Positions 53,959 to 63,917 of a DNA stretch of 64,000 nt are shown here, piece by piece (the first letter of the stretch is position 1; each line of letters begins with the position of its first letter). The DNA is taken from the NCBI RefSeq assembly GCF_900156475.1, contig NZ_FTNR01000001.1, positions 124,001 through 188,000 of the forward strand. Reading direction: 5' to 3'. Below the pieces are notes generated by a model that was not told where the DNA came from, did not search any database, and saw nothing but the letters and a program-made list of their open reading frames with translations. A program made the position numbers and the translations under genes. Origin of the DNA: Natronorubrum thiooxidans (GTDB lineage Archaea > Halobacteriota > Halobacteria > Halobacteriales > Natrialbaceae).

Positions 53959-55854
53959 GTGTCTCTCTCTGACCGCGTCACCGTCGATCGAAGCCGTTTG
54001 AGTGCCTGGCTCGAGCGCCATGCCCTCCAGCTAACGGCACTCGTCACGGCGGCGATCCTCGTCGTGATGTTGTACGTTCCCGTCGGCGTCGTCTTCGTCA
54101 ACGCCGTCCTCGAAGAGGGTGGTCTAACGCTCGGCCACTTTGCCGACGTCCTCACGGATCCGTTCTACTTCGGGGCCGTCGCGGACGTCTTCGCGGATCC
54201 CCTCGCCATCGGCACGCATCTCGGCTCCCTTGCCGCCTGGCTCGGGGCCGTCTCGATCACGCTCTCGCTCGAGTATCCGCTTCCCGGGATCGGTCTGCCG
54301 GTGCCGTGGCTCGCCGTCGAGACGCCGGGCGTGCGGACGGGGCTGTTCGGTTTTACGGCTTACCAGGCCGCGCTCTCGACGGTTGCAAGCGTCGCGCTTG
54401 GTCTGCCCGCCGCGTACGTCCTCGCGAACTACGAGTTCTACGGCCGCCGAACGCTTCGGTCGCTGACGATCCTTCCGTTCGTCCTGCCGGGGATCATGGT
54501 CGCCGTCGGCTTCTACGCCATGTTCGGGCGAGGTGGCACGCTCAACTCCATTCTCGGCGTGGTCGGGTTCGGTCCGTTCGCGTTTATCGAAACGTACCCA
54601 TTGGCGATCGTGATTCTGGCTCACGCCTTTTATAATGCGCCGCTGGTCGCTCGGCTGACCGTCGCTGCCTGGGAGTCCGTCGACGTTCGAACCGTCGAAA
54701 CCGCCCGCAGCCTCGGTGCCAGCAAACGCCGTGCCTTCCGCGACGTCGTCGTGCCACAGCTTGCCCCGGCCGTGCTGACGGGTGCCTTGTTGACGTTTAT
54801 TTTCACGTTCATGACGTTCCCCATCGTGCTCGCACTCGGCGGCCTCCAGCTTGCGACCGTCGAGGTCTGGATCTACGACCGCATCCAGCGACTCGAGTAC
54901 GCCGAAGCCGCCACGCTCGCGATCCTCGAGACGATCCTCTCGCTTGGCCTGACCTACGCCTACCTCCGCTATGAGTCGGCACAGGCCGGCTTCTCACAGG
55001 CGGCCTCACGACCCGCCAGGGAGCCACTCTACCCCGATTTCCGGACGGCGCTTTCGCCACGACGCCTTGCAATCTTCGCCTACGGGATCATCGCCCTCGT
55101 CGTCTTCGTCGGGCCGATGGTGAGTCTCGTCATCGGGAGTGTCACCGATGGCTCCGGGCTCACGCTACGGAACTACGCGTTCTTGCTCGAGCGCCAACTC
55201 GAGGGGGCAAGCTTCCAGACGCTGCCGCTGCCCGCGATCCGGAACTCGCTGCTGTTCGGGGCCGCGACGCTCGTGATTGCGGTGCCGATGGGGGTCGTGC
55301 TCTCGGTACTGACGGTCCGCGCCGGCCGGAGCGGGACTGTCATCGACACTCTTGGGATGTTGCCACTCGCCGTCAGCGGCGTCGTCTTCGGAATCGGGCT
55401 CCTGCAAGGGCTGGTCTTCGGGATCTCGCTGCCGGGCGGCTGGCGGCTCCAGGTGACGGGTGCCATCGCGATCGTTATCGCCCACGCGGTCGCGGCCTAC
55501 CCGTTCGTGACCCGAAACGTCTCCCCGCTGCTCGCGAACCTCGACCCTGCCATGGTCGAATCCGCCCGCGCACTCGGGGCCTCGCGGCTTCGAGCGCTGC
55601 TCGACATCGAACTGCCGCTGGTCGCAAACGGCATCGTCGCCGGCGCGGCCTTCGCCTTCGCCATCTCGATCGGCGAGTTCTCTTCGACGGTAATTTTGGC
55701 CAGCGGTAGCGAAAGCTACACCATGCCCGTCGCCGTCGAGCGCTATCTGGGTCGTCGATCCGGTCCCGCAATCGCCATGGGGACCCTGCTGTTGATCGTC
55801 ACCGCAGCGAGTTTCGTCGTCATCGACCGCGTCGGCGGGAGGAGCGAACTGTGA
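53959..55854 (+). CDS. ABC transporter permease (two fused permease domains)
   Basis: 631 aa with about 12 membrane helices. Two binding-protein-dependent transport domains are visible, with the EAA-type loop DVRTVETARSLGASKRRAFRDVVVPQLAP (in the first) and MVESARALGASRLRALLDIELPL (in the second), as in ThiP or SfuB. The GTG at 53959 gives the start MSLSDRVTVDRSR. It lies 15 bp after the binding protein and overlaps the ATPase gene by 4 bp. Confidence 0.9.
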   Translation: MSLSDRVTVDRSRLSAWLERHALQLTALVTAAILVVMLYVPVGVVFVNAVLEEGGLTLGHFADVLTDPFYFGAVADVFADPLAIGTHLGSLAAWLGAVSITLSLEYPLPGIGLPVPWLAVETPGVRTGLFGFTAYQAALSTVASVALGLPAAYVLANYEFYGRRTLRSLTILPFVLPGIMVAVGFYAMFGRGGTLNSILGVVGFGPFAFIETYPLAIVILAHAFYNAPLVARLTVAAWESVDVRTVETARSLGASKRRAFRDVVVPQLAPAVLTGALLTFIFTFMTFPIVLALGGLQLATVEVWIYDRIQRLEYAEAATLAILETILSLGLTYAYLRYESAQAGFSQAASRPAREPLYPDFRTALSPRRLAIFAYGIIALVVFVGPMVSLVIGSVTDGSGLTLRNYAFLLERQLEGASFQTLPLPAIRNSLLFGAATLVIAVPMGVVLSVLTVRAGRSGTVIDTLGMLPLAVSGVVFGIGLLQGLVFGISLPGGWRLQVTGAIAIVIAHAVAAYPFVTRNVSPLLANLDPAMVESARALGASRLRALLDIELPLVANGIVAGAAFAFAISIGEFSSTVILASGSESYTMPVAVERYLGRRSGPAIAMGTLLLIVTAASFVVIDRVGGRSEL

Positions 55855-56897
55855 CCGACCTTCGACTCGAGGGCGTCTCGAAACGCTACGGCACGGACAC
55901 GGGCGGGACGACCGCGTTACGGGATGTCGACCTGACTGTCCGTGATGGCGAGTTTTTCACCCTCGTCGGCCCGTCGGGCTGTGGGAAGACGACGACGCTC
56001 CGGACGATCGCTGGCTTCGAGGAGCCAACTACTGGCACCGTCTCCTTCGACGGCCAGCCGATGGCCGAGGTTCCGCCAGAAGAGCGCGACGTCGGCGTCG
56101 TCTTCCAGAGCTACGGGCTCTTTCCACACATGAGCGTCGCCGAGAACGTCGGCTACGGCCTCCAGTTTCGCGACCCGCCCACCGGTCTAACGGTCGACGA
56201 GCGAGTTGCCGACCTCCTCGAGTTGGTCGACCTCGAGGGCATGGGCGAGCGCAATCCCGACCAGCTTTCGGGCGGCCAACAACAGCGGGTCGCACTCGCT
56301 CGAGCACTCGCACCCGAACCAGATCTGCTCTTGCTCGACGAGCCGATGAGCGCCCTCGACGCCCGCCTCCGGGAGTCGCTGCGCCGACAGCTCACACGGA
56401 TCCAGTCGACACTCGGGGTCACGACGGTCTACATCACGCACGACCAACAGGAGGCGTTGGCGATTTCGGACCGTCTCGCCGTCATGTCCGACGGACAGGT
56501 CGAACAGGTCGCGACGCCGCAGGAGATCTACCGCGAGCCGAAAACTCGGTTCGTCGCCGAGTTCATCGGAGAGAACAACGTCTTCGACGGGACTGTACTC
56601 GCTCGAGACGGCGACCGGGCCCAGGTCACCGTTGGTGAAACAACACTCGAGCTCACAGGCGTTCCCGACAGCACGGATCGGGTGAGCTTCTGCGTGCGGC
56701 CAGCTACCCTCTCACGGACCGCCGACACGAACCGGTTTTCGGTCGCCATCGAAACCAGTGAATTCCGCGGCGAAACCGTCCGTACGTACGGGCAGTGGAA
56801 CGGGATGCCGATCATCCTCCAGCTGACAGCCGTTCCCGAGGGCGATGTGACCGTCGGGTTCGATCCGGACGACGCCCACGTGCTCGACTCCGTGTGA
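55851..56897 (+). CDS. ABC transporter ATP-binding protein
   Basis: 348 aa. Walker A GPSGCGKTTTLR (near 39-50), the signature LSGGQQQRVALARAL, Walker B LLLLDEPMSALDA and the H-loop THDQQEALAISD; a TOBE-like C-terminal domain (about 235-348) is present. The GTG start overlaps the permease stop. Energises the importer made with the previous two genes; ligand probably thiamine or a related compound. Confidence 0.92.
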   Translation: MTDLRLEGVSKRYGTDTGGTTALRDVDLTVRDGEFFTLVGPSGCGKTTTLRTIAGFEEPTTGTVSFDGQPMAEVPPEERDVGVVFQSYGLFPHMSVAENVGYGLQFRDPPTGLTVDERVADLLELVDLEGMGERNPDQLSGGQQQRVALARALAPEPDLLLLDEPMSALDARLRESLRRQLTRIQSTLGVTTVYITHDQQEALAISDRLAVMSDGQVEQVATPQEIYREPKTRFVAEFIGENNVFDGTVLARDGDRAQVTVGETTLELTGVPDSTDRVSFCVRPATLSRTADTNRFSVAIETSEFRGETVRTYGQWNGMPIILQLTAVPEGDVTVGFDPDDAHVLDSV

Positions 56898-56960
56898 GTG
56901 TGCCACCTCACTGCGATTGTTTCGAGGTGGCCGCGCTGGGACACAGGGACACAACCCGTC

Positions 56961-57539
56961 TCAGGCCTGGCGAGCCATCTGTGCCGAGAGTTCGACGTGA
57001 CCGTACGGCTGACTCGAGACGCTCGGGCCGTGGCCCGTATGCATCTCCGCAAGCTCCTCGTCGATCACGTCGAGGACGCGGTCGATGCTCTCGATGAGTG
57101 CCTGTCGATCGCCTTCCTCGAGATCGGTTCGACCGAAACTCCCGTTCTGGAAGACCAGATCGCCCGCAAAGAGCACGCCGGCGTCGGCCGAATAAAAGCA
57201 GAGATGGTCGTTCTTGTGTCCCGGCGTGTGAAGGGCGACGTACTCGTGGTCGCCGAGTTGTACCGTCTCCTCGTCATCAATCGCGTGATCGACACCATCG
57301 ACCGACGGGTCATACCCCCACGCGTCGACGTCGAAGGCGGTTTCGACTGCCTCGAGGTTCCCGACGTGATCACGGTGGGTGTGTGTGAGGACAACGGCGT
57401 CGATGTCGTCGACTCGCTCCCGGACGGCGTCGACGACGTTGAAGTTCGCTCCCGTGTCGATGAGGACGGTCCGTTCGCCGGTAACGAGATAGACGTTGCT
57501 GGTGAAAGCCTGTACTCCCTGTGCGAGATTGGCGATCAT
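56961..57539 (-). CDS. MBL-fold metallo-hydrolase
   Basis: 192 aa from ATG 57539. The metal motif THTHRDHVG and later HTPGHKNDHL and GDLVFQNG are those of glyoxalase II-like hydrolases, which use a binuclear zinc site. The substrate is unknown. The next gene on the opposite strand is divergent. The longer start at 57548 adds only MWP. Confidence 0.85.
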   Translation of the reverse strand: MIANLAQGVQAFTSNVYLVTGERTVLIDTGANFNVVDAVRERVDDIDAVVLTHTHRDHVGNLEAVETAFDVDAWGYDPSVDGVDHAIDDEETVQLGDHEYVALHTPGHKNDHLCFYSADAGVLFAGDLVFQNGSFGRTDLEEGDRQALIESIDRVLDVIDEELAEMHTGHGPSVSSQPYGHVELSAQMARQA

Positions 57540-57694
57540 GGGCCACAATATGCCGTCGATCGGTTTGTGCGTATCGACACGACGTCACGCGGATACTCGC
57601 TGTCGACCTGCCTCGAAAACGTATCTCCTGTGAGGGTCCGTTGTAATCCCCAGATTCACAAGCATTTTTAGCTCCGGCACGTAGTAGTAGACGA

Positions 57695-58954
57695 ATGAAC
57701 CGGTCGGTCTCCGTCGGTGTCGTCGTTCTCATCGTCGTCGTTTCTATCGCCAGTATTGGCGCACCGATGGCGTCTGCCGGCATCGGAGACGGTGACCGCG
57801 CCTCATATACGGTCCACCAAACGACATCGGCGACGGATACCCACGCGAGCACTCATTCCCAGCTCCAGCCAGTTCAAGACTCACAGCAGGTCACGTCAGT
57901 CGCCGAGGACGCCCCGGACTTCGACCAGACGACGTTCGAGATTACCGTCCACGAAGACGGGAGTGCAACGTGGACGTTCCGACACGAACAGCGCTTTGGG
58001 ACCGGCAACGAGACGACGACGGCGGACCGGGAGGCCTTCGAGGAGTTCGCTGCAACCTTCGAATCGGAAGAGACCGAACTCTACAACCGATTTACCGAGC
58101 AGGCACGCGCTATGACCGACACTGGTGCGGAGGTGACCGACCGAGAGATGGATGCCGCGGACTTTGAGCGATCCGCAACGGTCGAAGATCTGGGTGGAAC
58201 GCGCGGAATTGTCGAACTGTCGTTTACCTGGAACGGGTTCGCCCACGTCGAGGACGGCACCGTCGAGGTCGGTGACGTCTTCCAGAATCTCTATCTCGGC
58301 CCCGATCAGGCGCTCGATATTCAGGCTGGTGACGGCCTCATGTTCGACCGCGTCCAACCCGAAGACAGTGCCCAGTACTCTCGGAGTTCACTCGAGGATG
58401 CGGATTCGGTCCGCTGGAGCGGTGAACAGCAGTTCCTCGATGGCCAGCCGTGGGCCGTTCTCGTCCAAGAGCGTGCCGCCGGTGACAGTGCCTCGGTCAA
58501 CAGTGACAATATGGCGTGGTATCTCGCCATTGCGGCCATTGTCGGGCTCGGAATCGCCGGCGGCGGTCTCTGGTATCGACGGCAGTCAGCCGGTGGCGAA
58601 ACCGATGCTGGGCCGAGTACTGGCCAGTCTGCTAGTTCCGACGCGACGGCTGCGACAGCAGCGCCAACTGAAGACGAGCAACGGACCGAGCCGTCGTCGG
58701 AGTCCGCCCCGCTCCCCGACGAGGAACTGCTTACCGACGAAGATCGGGTCATCAGACTCATCCGTGAGAATGGCGGCCGAATGAAACAGGTTAACATCGT
58801 CGAGGAAACCGGCTGGTCGAAATCCAAAGTCAGCATGCTCCTCTCGGAGATGGAAGCCGAGGACACCATCAGCAAACTCCGCGTTGGCCGCGAAAACATT
58901 ATTAGTCTCGAGGGATTCGAACCGGAGGCGACGAAGTCGCCGTTCGACGAATGA
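57695..58954 (+). CDS. Membrane-anchored winged-helix protein (DUF7345/DUF7343-like)
   Basis: 419 aa. N-terminal signal-anchor (about 5-28) followed by an outside domain (60-270) with FEITVHEDGSATWTF, then a second membrane helix (about 274-292, WYLAIAAIVGLGIAGGGLWY) and a cytoplasmic linker. The end (about 345-415) is a winged helix: DRVIRLIRENGGRMKQVNIVEETGWSKSKVSMLL. This matches haloarchaeal DUF7345 plus DUF7343 proteins, likely signal-dependent regulators. A TATA-like TTTTTAG at 57665-57671 suggests a leaderless start. Confidence 0.8.
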   Translation: MNRSVSVGVVVLIVVVSIASIGAPMASAGIGDGDRASYTVHQTTSATDTHASTHSQLQPVQDSQQVTSVAEDAPDFDQTTFEITVHEDGSATWTFRHEQRFGTGNETTTADREAFEEFAATFESEETELYNRFTEQARAMTDTGAEVTDREMDAADFERSATVEDLGGTRGIVELSFTWNGFAHVEDGTVEVGDVFQNLYLGPDQALDIQAGDGLMFDRVQPEDSAQYSRSSLEDADSVRWSGEQQFLDGQPWAVLVQERAAGDSASVNSDNMAWYLAIAAIVGLGIAGGGLWYRRQSAGGETDAGPSTGQSASSDATAATAAPTEDEQRTEPSSESAPLPDEELLTDEDRVIRLIRENGGRMKQVNIVEETGWSKSKVSMLLSEMEAEDTISKLRVGRENIISLEGFEPEATKSPFDE

Positions 58955-59013
58955 CGCACCTGCTGGTCCCAACACCCATGATATACGACGACACTGTCGG
59001 GTTGAAACGGAAC

Positions 59014-59020
59014 GCTTAAA
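59014..59020 (+). promoter_or_regulatory. TATA-like box before tRNA-Glu
   Basis: GCTTAAA 38-44 bp before the tRNA 5' end; transcription would start about 15 bp upstream of it. Confidence 0.35.
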
Positions 59021-59057
59021 CAGCGAAACGCACAACGATTGAGTGTAGACGAAGCCC

Positions 59058-59132
59058 GCTCCGATAGTGTAGTCCGGCCAATCATATTGCCCTCTCACGG
59101 CAATGACCAGGGTTCGAATCCCTGTCGGAGCA
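59058..59132 (+). tRNA. tRNA-Glu (anticodon CUC)
   Basis: 75 nt. Acceptor GCTCCGA (59058-59064) pairs with TCGGAGC (59125-59131), with A as discriminator. The anticodon stem TTGCC/GGCAA holds the loop CTCTCAC with anticodon CTC. T-loop GGTTCGAATCC. CCA is not encoded. No intron is seen. Confidence 0.95.
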
Positions 59133-59332
59133 TGCGTTTTCACAGTAGTTTCAGTTCGCGTTCGTTGATCAAATTCTGATAGTTCCAACCGTGACCAATT
59201 ACACGTCGATTTGGCGACAATCGTCCGTTCTCCGTCGACCGTGGCGGGCGCGTGATTCCAAACTCGCGGTACTCAAGGACCCGCGATCGAGTCAGGTCAG
59301 AGTGAAGACGTTGACGGCGCTGGCGTGAGCTT

Positions 59333-60739
59333 TCAGTCCACGAAAAAGCGTCCGTGAAAGCCGAAAGGCTCCGCGTGGGGAAGGAACGCTCGAGCCTGAA
59401 CGGCGAGCGTGGCAGCGTCGAAGACCAGCAGCATCGTCTGCTCGCGCTCGAGATCGAGCGCTGTCGCCAGCACGACGCCATCGTCTGCTGCCGTGGCGTC
59501 GGGGTGGTGGAGGGGGACTGGTTCCTCGACGTAGACCGAGCGTTCCCACCATTCGCGAGCCGTCCCAGTCTCGCAGTCGATTTTCACCAGCCCGTTTGCA
59601 CCCTCTCGGTCGGTCGCCTGGCCATACGCGTAGCGGTGTCGTCGGCCGACGCTCGAGCGAGCGACGCGGGGGAGTTCGATGCCGCCGTCGTACAGTCGCG
59701 ATCGTTCGACGGCGTTTTCATCGACGTGAATGTGGTAGCGGACGAGGTGGCCGTCGGGGACGTTCGGGAACCCATCTTCGTCGTCGAGTTCCGACAGCGC
59801 CATCGCGCCGACGATGTCGGCGTCCGGGTACTCCACGAGGTCCAGGACGACCGTCCCGTCGTCGGCGAAGGCGTTGACGTGGTGGAACGTAAACGTGGCC
59901 TCGAGTGTTGGGTCTGCGAGTAGTTTGCCGGTGTCGCGGTCCACCACGAGAACGCGGGTCCCTCGCTCGGGTTGCCAGTCGAGCATCTCGATCACCCCCT
60001 CTGAGAGCGGGTTGAGTGCTCGCAGCATCGACAGTACGAGCGGTGACTCGACGAGTATCACGTGGTCGGTGGTGACGCTGCAGTCGTGGATGTACGCCGG
60101 GCCACGGGCCTCGAGCGAGGCAATAACGTCCCGGTGGCGACTCCCATCAGGAATCCGATACAGGTGATACTGTGGTGGACGACCGAACTGGGTTGCAAAG
60201 CCGATCAGTTCCTCGCGGTGGGGGTCGTCGACGAGGTGTGCGGCGGTGATGTGCTCGGTCAGGTCGTCGGCGAACGTGAACTCGCCGCGGGTTTCCAGTG
60301 TCTCGAGGTCGAAGCTGATTCGACGCGGTGCTTCGGTGAGCGCGACGTACTCCCCGTCGATCCGGGCGACGTGGACGCTCGCGTTGTCGGTGGGCTTGGG
60401 GAGACCGAACGAGCGCAGTGTGTCGACGATGCGTCGCCACCCTCGCATATCGGTGCCAAACTGGCCGGTTAATCGCCCGTCCACCGCGTCCGCGTAGGCG
60501 TCCGTCCGGAGGAAGCGATTGGAGTAGCGCAACTGGCCGTCGTCGAAGGCGTACCGCCGGAGCATCGCCAGGCCGTCGAACCAGTGGGTCACTCGGCGGT
60601 CGCCGGCCTCGAAGCGGCCGGGGCCGTTACGGACGAGCGTCCCCGAGAGCCACTCGGGAATAGTCCCGTCGACCACCGGGCGGTGATCGTGGACTTCTGC
60701 CGTCAGCGAGCGAAAGCCGGGACCGTACGCTGTTGTCAC
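59333..60739 (-). CDS. Carotenoid oxygenase (RPE65/CCO family)
   Basis: 468 aa from GTG 60739. A seven-blade propeller enzyme that cleaves carotenoids with a non-heme iron held by four His. Candidate ligands: the His in HITAAHL (about 165), IHDCSVT (about 214), TFHHVNAF (about 284) and the last in FGFHGRFF (H462). WFDGLAMLRRY near residue 53 is also conserved. It might act on the C50 bacterioruberins or on beta-carotene; the product is not evident. Confidence 0.88.
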   Translation of the reverse strand: MTTAYGPGFRSLTAEVHDHRPVVDGTIPEWLSGTLVRNGPGRFEAGDRRVTHWFDGLAMLRRYAFDDGQLRYSNRFLRTDAYADAVDGRLTGQFGTDMRGWRRIVDTLRSFGLPKPTDNASVHVARIDGEYVALTEAPRRISFDLETLETRGEFTFADDLTEHITAAHLVDDPHREELIGFATQFGRPPQYHLYRIPDGSRHRDVIASLEARGPAYIHDCSVTTDHVILVESPLVLSMLRALNPLSEGVIEMLDWQPERGTRVLVVDRDTGKLLADPTLEATFTFHHVNAFADDGTVVLDLVEYPDADIVGAMALSELDDEDGFPNVPDGHLVRYHIHVDENAVERSRLYDGGIELPRVARSSVGRRHRYAYGQATDREGANGLVKIDCETGTAREWWERSVYVEEPVPLHHPDATAADDGVVLATALDLEREQTMLLVFDAATLAVQARAFLPHAEPFGFHGRFFVD

Positions 60740-60824
60740 GAGTATATCTAAGGAGCGGGACGGGCATCAATCTAACACGCGTGAGGATGTGAAGGCGAGC
60801 AACGAGACGGGACTGGACGACTCG

Positions 60825-62333
60825 TCAGTCCGACAGCGGCGGTGTCGTGTCCGGCGGCTGGCGGTGATTCGTCGCCTGTTCGAACGCGTAGCCGAGTTCG
60901 AGAAGCGATGGCTCGTCGAACGGTCGGCCCAGCATCTCGAGGCCGACTGGGAGGCCATCGTCAGTGAATCCCGCTGGAATCGAGACGGCGCTACACAGCG
61001 ACTGCGAGGCGATGATCGTGTTCGTCGCGAACGTCATCGTTTCGTACTCACCGTCTCGGATCTCGGCTTCCGTTGGCGGCACAACCTGCACGTCGGGATA
61101 GACGATCGCATCGAGGTCGTGGTTCGCGAACACGCCCAGAATCGCCTCCTGGAACGCGTGCTGGGCGGCTCGGCATTTCCAGTAGGCCAGATTATCCGTC
61201 AGGTCCTCGGGGCCGTCTTCGGCGAACCCGATAAATAGATCCAGAATGTCGTGGTACTGGCCGTTCTCGTACAGTTCGGCGACGGAGTCGACTGGCGTCT
61301 CGCGGTCCTCGAGGAACGCGTTGAGGTCGCGTTTCGACTGGAGGATATACAGCATCGTCTCCTCGAGCGACGACTCCAGATCGGGAATCTCCACGGGGTC
61401 GACGAGCGTCGCGCCGAGGTTCCCCATCGTCGTCAGCGCTCGTTCGATAACCTGATTGACCGGTGCAGCGTCGGGGTTCTCGTCGTCACCGAAACCGTCG
61501 CGGAGCACACCGACTCGAGCCCCATCGAGTCCGTCGGCGAGGAGGTGGTTGGTGTACGAGCCGTGATCGGCAATCAGCTCGGTCTTGCTGGAGAGGTCGT
61601 CGCGGGCGTCGTACCCGACGAGGACGTCGAGCAGTTTCGCCGTGTCGCGGACGGTCCGGGTCATCGGGCCGGCAGTGTCCTGCTGTGAGACCAGCGGGCT
61701 GACGCCGGTGCGACTGATCAAACCGGGCGTGACGCGAAACCCGACGAGATTGCTAAACGACGCGGGGACGCGAATCGAGCCCCCACAGTCCGTTCCGATG
61801 CCGACGGCTCCCAGATTCGCCGTGACGGCCGCGCCCGTTCCGCTGCTCGAGCCACCCGGATCACGACTCAGTTCGTAGGGGTTCTTCGTCCGGCCGGCAA
61901 CCGAGGAGAACCCGAACCACGAGGTGGCCCAGTCCGGCATATTCGTCTTCGCGAGCACGATTGCGCCGGCATCACGCAATCGTTGCGTGACTGCCGACTC
62001 GGTCTCGGGGACGTATCCATCGAACGCTTCCGAGCCATACGTCGTTTCCATGTCGGTCGTCTCGAGATGGTCTTTGACGAGCACTGGAATGCCGTGAAGC
62101 GGGCCGACGAACGTTCCCGATTCGCTGAATGTCCGATCGAGTTCGGCCGCCCGCTCCGTCGCCCCGTCGTTGACCGTGATGATCGAGTTGAGTTCGGGAC
62201 CGTTGCGGTCGTAGGCGTCGATACGCTCGAGATACTGGTCGACGAGTGTCTCGCTCGTGAGCGTACCGGCCTCGAATGCGCGATGGATCTGTCCGATCGT
62301 CGCCTCCTCGAGTCTGAAATCTATGCTTGTCAT
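60825..62333 (-). CDS. Amidase (signature family), first of two
   Basis: 502 aa. Ser-cisSer-Lys triad: Lys in VLVKDHLET (about 90), the loop PGGSSSGTGAAV and the nucleophile Ser in GIGTDCGGSIRVPAS. It hydrolyses amides, but the substrate varies widely within the family (GatA, aryl acylamidase, allophanate). It lacks the GatB partner. Its start is 60 bp from the end of a second amidase on the same strand. Confidence 0.9.
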   Translation of the reverse strand: MTSIDFRLEEATIGQIHRAFEAGTLTSETLVDQYLERIDAYDRNGPELNSIITVNDGATERAAELDRTFSESGTFVGPLHGIPVLVKDHLETTDMETTYGSEAFDGYVPETESAVTQRLRDAGAIVLAKTNMPDWATSWFGFSSVAGRTKNPYELSRDPGGSSSGTGAAVTANLGAVGIGTDCGGSIRVPASFSNLVGFRVTPGLISRTGVSPLVSQQDTAGPMTRTVRDTAKLLDVLVGYDARDDLSSKTELIADHGSYTNHLLADGLDGARVGVLRDGFGDDENPDAAPVNQVIERALTTMGNLGATLVDPVEIPDLESSLEETMLYILQSKRDLNAFLEDRETPVDSVAELYENGQYHDILDLFIGFAEDGPEDLTDNLAYWKCRAAQHAFQEAILGVFANHDLDAIVYPDVQVVPPTEAEIRDGEYETMTFATNTIIASQSLCSAVSIPAGFTDDGLPVGLEMLGRPFDEPSLLELGYAFEQATNHRQPPDTTPPLSD

Positions 62334-62393
62334 ACCCTTTCGTATTCGTGAGGAACGGGTATCAATCGTTCCCCGTGCTCGCTACCCTGCGGG

Positions 62394-63917
62394 CTACGAC
62401 GATTCGACGTGCTGTTCGAACGCGTGTGCACTCGAGAGCACCGTCGCGTCGTCGAAGCGCTCGCCGATCAGCATCAGCCCGACTGGGAGCCCGTCCGACC
62501 GGCCAGCAGGCACCGAGATCGCTGGGTGGCCGGTGATGTCGAACGGAGCCGTGTTGTGGAGCATGTTGAGCGCACGCTCGATCGCCTCGAGCCGCGAGAT
62601 CGACGCGTCGACTTCGTGTGCGGTCTGGGGCGTCGTCGGCATCGCGAGCACGTCGACGTCTGTGAGTGCGTCGTCGTACCTTTCGGCCAGTTTCCGGCTG
62701 AGGTTCTGTGCTTTCGCGTAGTAGTGCCCCCGGTACTCGTCGGCCATGTACTGGCCAAGCACGAGGGTGAATTTCAGCGTCGTCAGGTAGTCGTCGGCCT
62801 GCGCACGCCGCGCCCGCCCGAACGCGTCGGCCAGCTGGGTGTCGTAGAACCCCTTGCCGTAGTGGCCGACACACTCGCCGTTGACCGTTGCGGCTGTCTC
62901 CTCGAGAGCGATGGCGTTCCAGATCGTGAGCCCGTCGAGATGCATCGGGACCGAAACCTCCCGTACCGTCGCGCCGGCGTCTTCGAACGTCGCGAGCGCG
63001 TCGCGAACGGTTTCGTCGACGCCTGCCTCGCTGGTCTCCTGATCGAACCCCTCCGTGACGACGCCGACGGTCACGTTCGATGGATCGGCTGAAAGCGCTT
63101 CAGGATAATCGGTAGTGGGAACGGCCCCCTGCCGCGGATCGAGACCGTCCTCGCCGGCGATAACGTCCAAAACCCGTGCACAGTCTTCGACAGTTTCACA
63201 GATCGGCCCGGCGTGATCGAACGAGCGGCCAAGGCCGGCGATCCCGGTGTACGGCACCAGCCCGTGGGTTGGTTTGTGGCCAACGACGCCACTCCAGGAG
63301 GCCGGAATGCGGATCGAGCCGCCCTGATCGCCGCCGATAGCGACGTCGACGTCGCCGTTCCCGACAGCCGCAGCCGATCCCGACGAGGAACCGCCGGCGA
63401 TGTACTCCGAGTCGACGGGGTTCAACACCGGCCCCGTCGAAGAGAGTTCACCGCTGCCGGAGAAGGCCATATCCTCCATATTCAACTTGCCGGTGATCGT
63501 CGCGCCGGCCTCGAGGAGGCGCGTCACGATGGTTGCATCAGTCGACGGCACGTAGCCCTCGAAGAGCTTCGAGCCGAGGGTCAACTCGACGCCAGCCACA
63601 TTGACGGTGTCTTTGAGGCCGACATCGCAGTCTTCGAGTGGGCCGTCGTCTGCGCCCCGTACCTCGCATTTGGTGACGAACGCGTTGAGGGGGTCTTCGT
63701 CCGGTCCCGGTTTGTAGCCGGGATCGCGGTCGGTGTACTCGACTCGAGGCCGATAGTCCGGGAGTTCGTCCAACCGTTCGTAGCCGGCGAGCGTTTCGGC
63801 GATGATGGCTTCGAAGTCTTCGACTTCCGATTCGGTCAGATCGATGTGGTGGTGGGCCGCGTACTCCCGGATTTCCTCCGGTGTGGGCGGTTGCACGTTC
63901 GGTGGTGATCCTGGCAT
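62394..63917 (-). CDS. Amidase (signature family), second of two
   Basis: 507 aa. Triad Lys in VGLKDTVNVAG, GGSSSGSAAAV loop and nucleophile region GGDQGGSIRIPASW. An N-terminal acidic helix (EIREYAAHHHIDL) precedes the core. It is only distantly like the neighbouring amidase, so it is not a recent duplicate; the two may share one transcript. The GHKPTHGLVPYTGI segment resembles bacterial nitrilase-linked amidases. Confidence 0.9.
   Translation of the reverse strand: MPGSPPNVQPPTPEEIREYAAHHHIDLTESEVEDFEAIIAETLAGYERLDELPDYRPRVEYTDRDPGYKPGPDEDPLNAFVTKCEVRGADDGPLEDCDVGLKDTVNVAGVELTLGSKLFEGYVPSTDATIVTRLLEAGATITGKLNMEDMAFSGSGELSSTGPVLNPVDSEYIAGGSSSGSAAAVGNGDVDVAIGGDQGGSIRIPASWSGVVGHKPTHGLVPYTGIAGLGRSFDHAGPICETVEDCARVLDVIAGEDGLDPRQGAVPTTDYPEALSADPSNVTVGVVTEGFDQETSEAGVDETVRDALATFEDAGATVREVSVPMHLDGLTIWNAIALEETAATVNGECVGHYGKGFYDTQLADAFGRARRAQADDYLTTLKFTLVLGQYMADEYRGHYYAKAQNLSRKLAERYDDALTDVDVLAMPTTPQTAHEVDASISRLEAIERALNMLHNTAPFDITGHPAISVPAGRSDGLPVGLMLIGERFDDATVLSSAHAFEQHVESS

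Noticed and set aside
60825-63917. Recent tandem duplication of the two amidase genes
   Set aside because: The two proteins share only family motifs and differ in N-termini and loops, so they are old paralogues or separately acquired.
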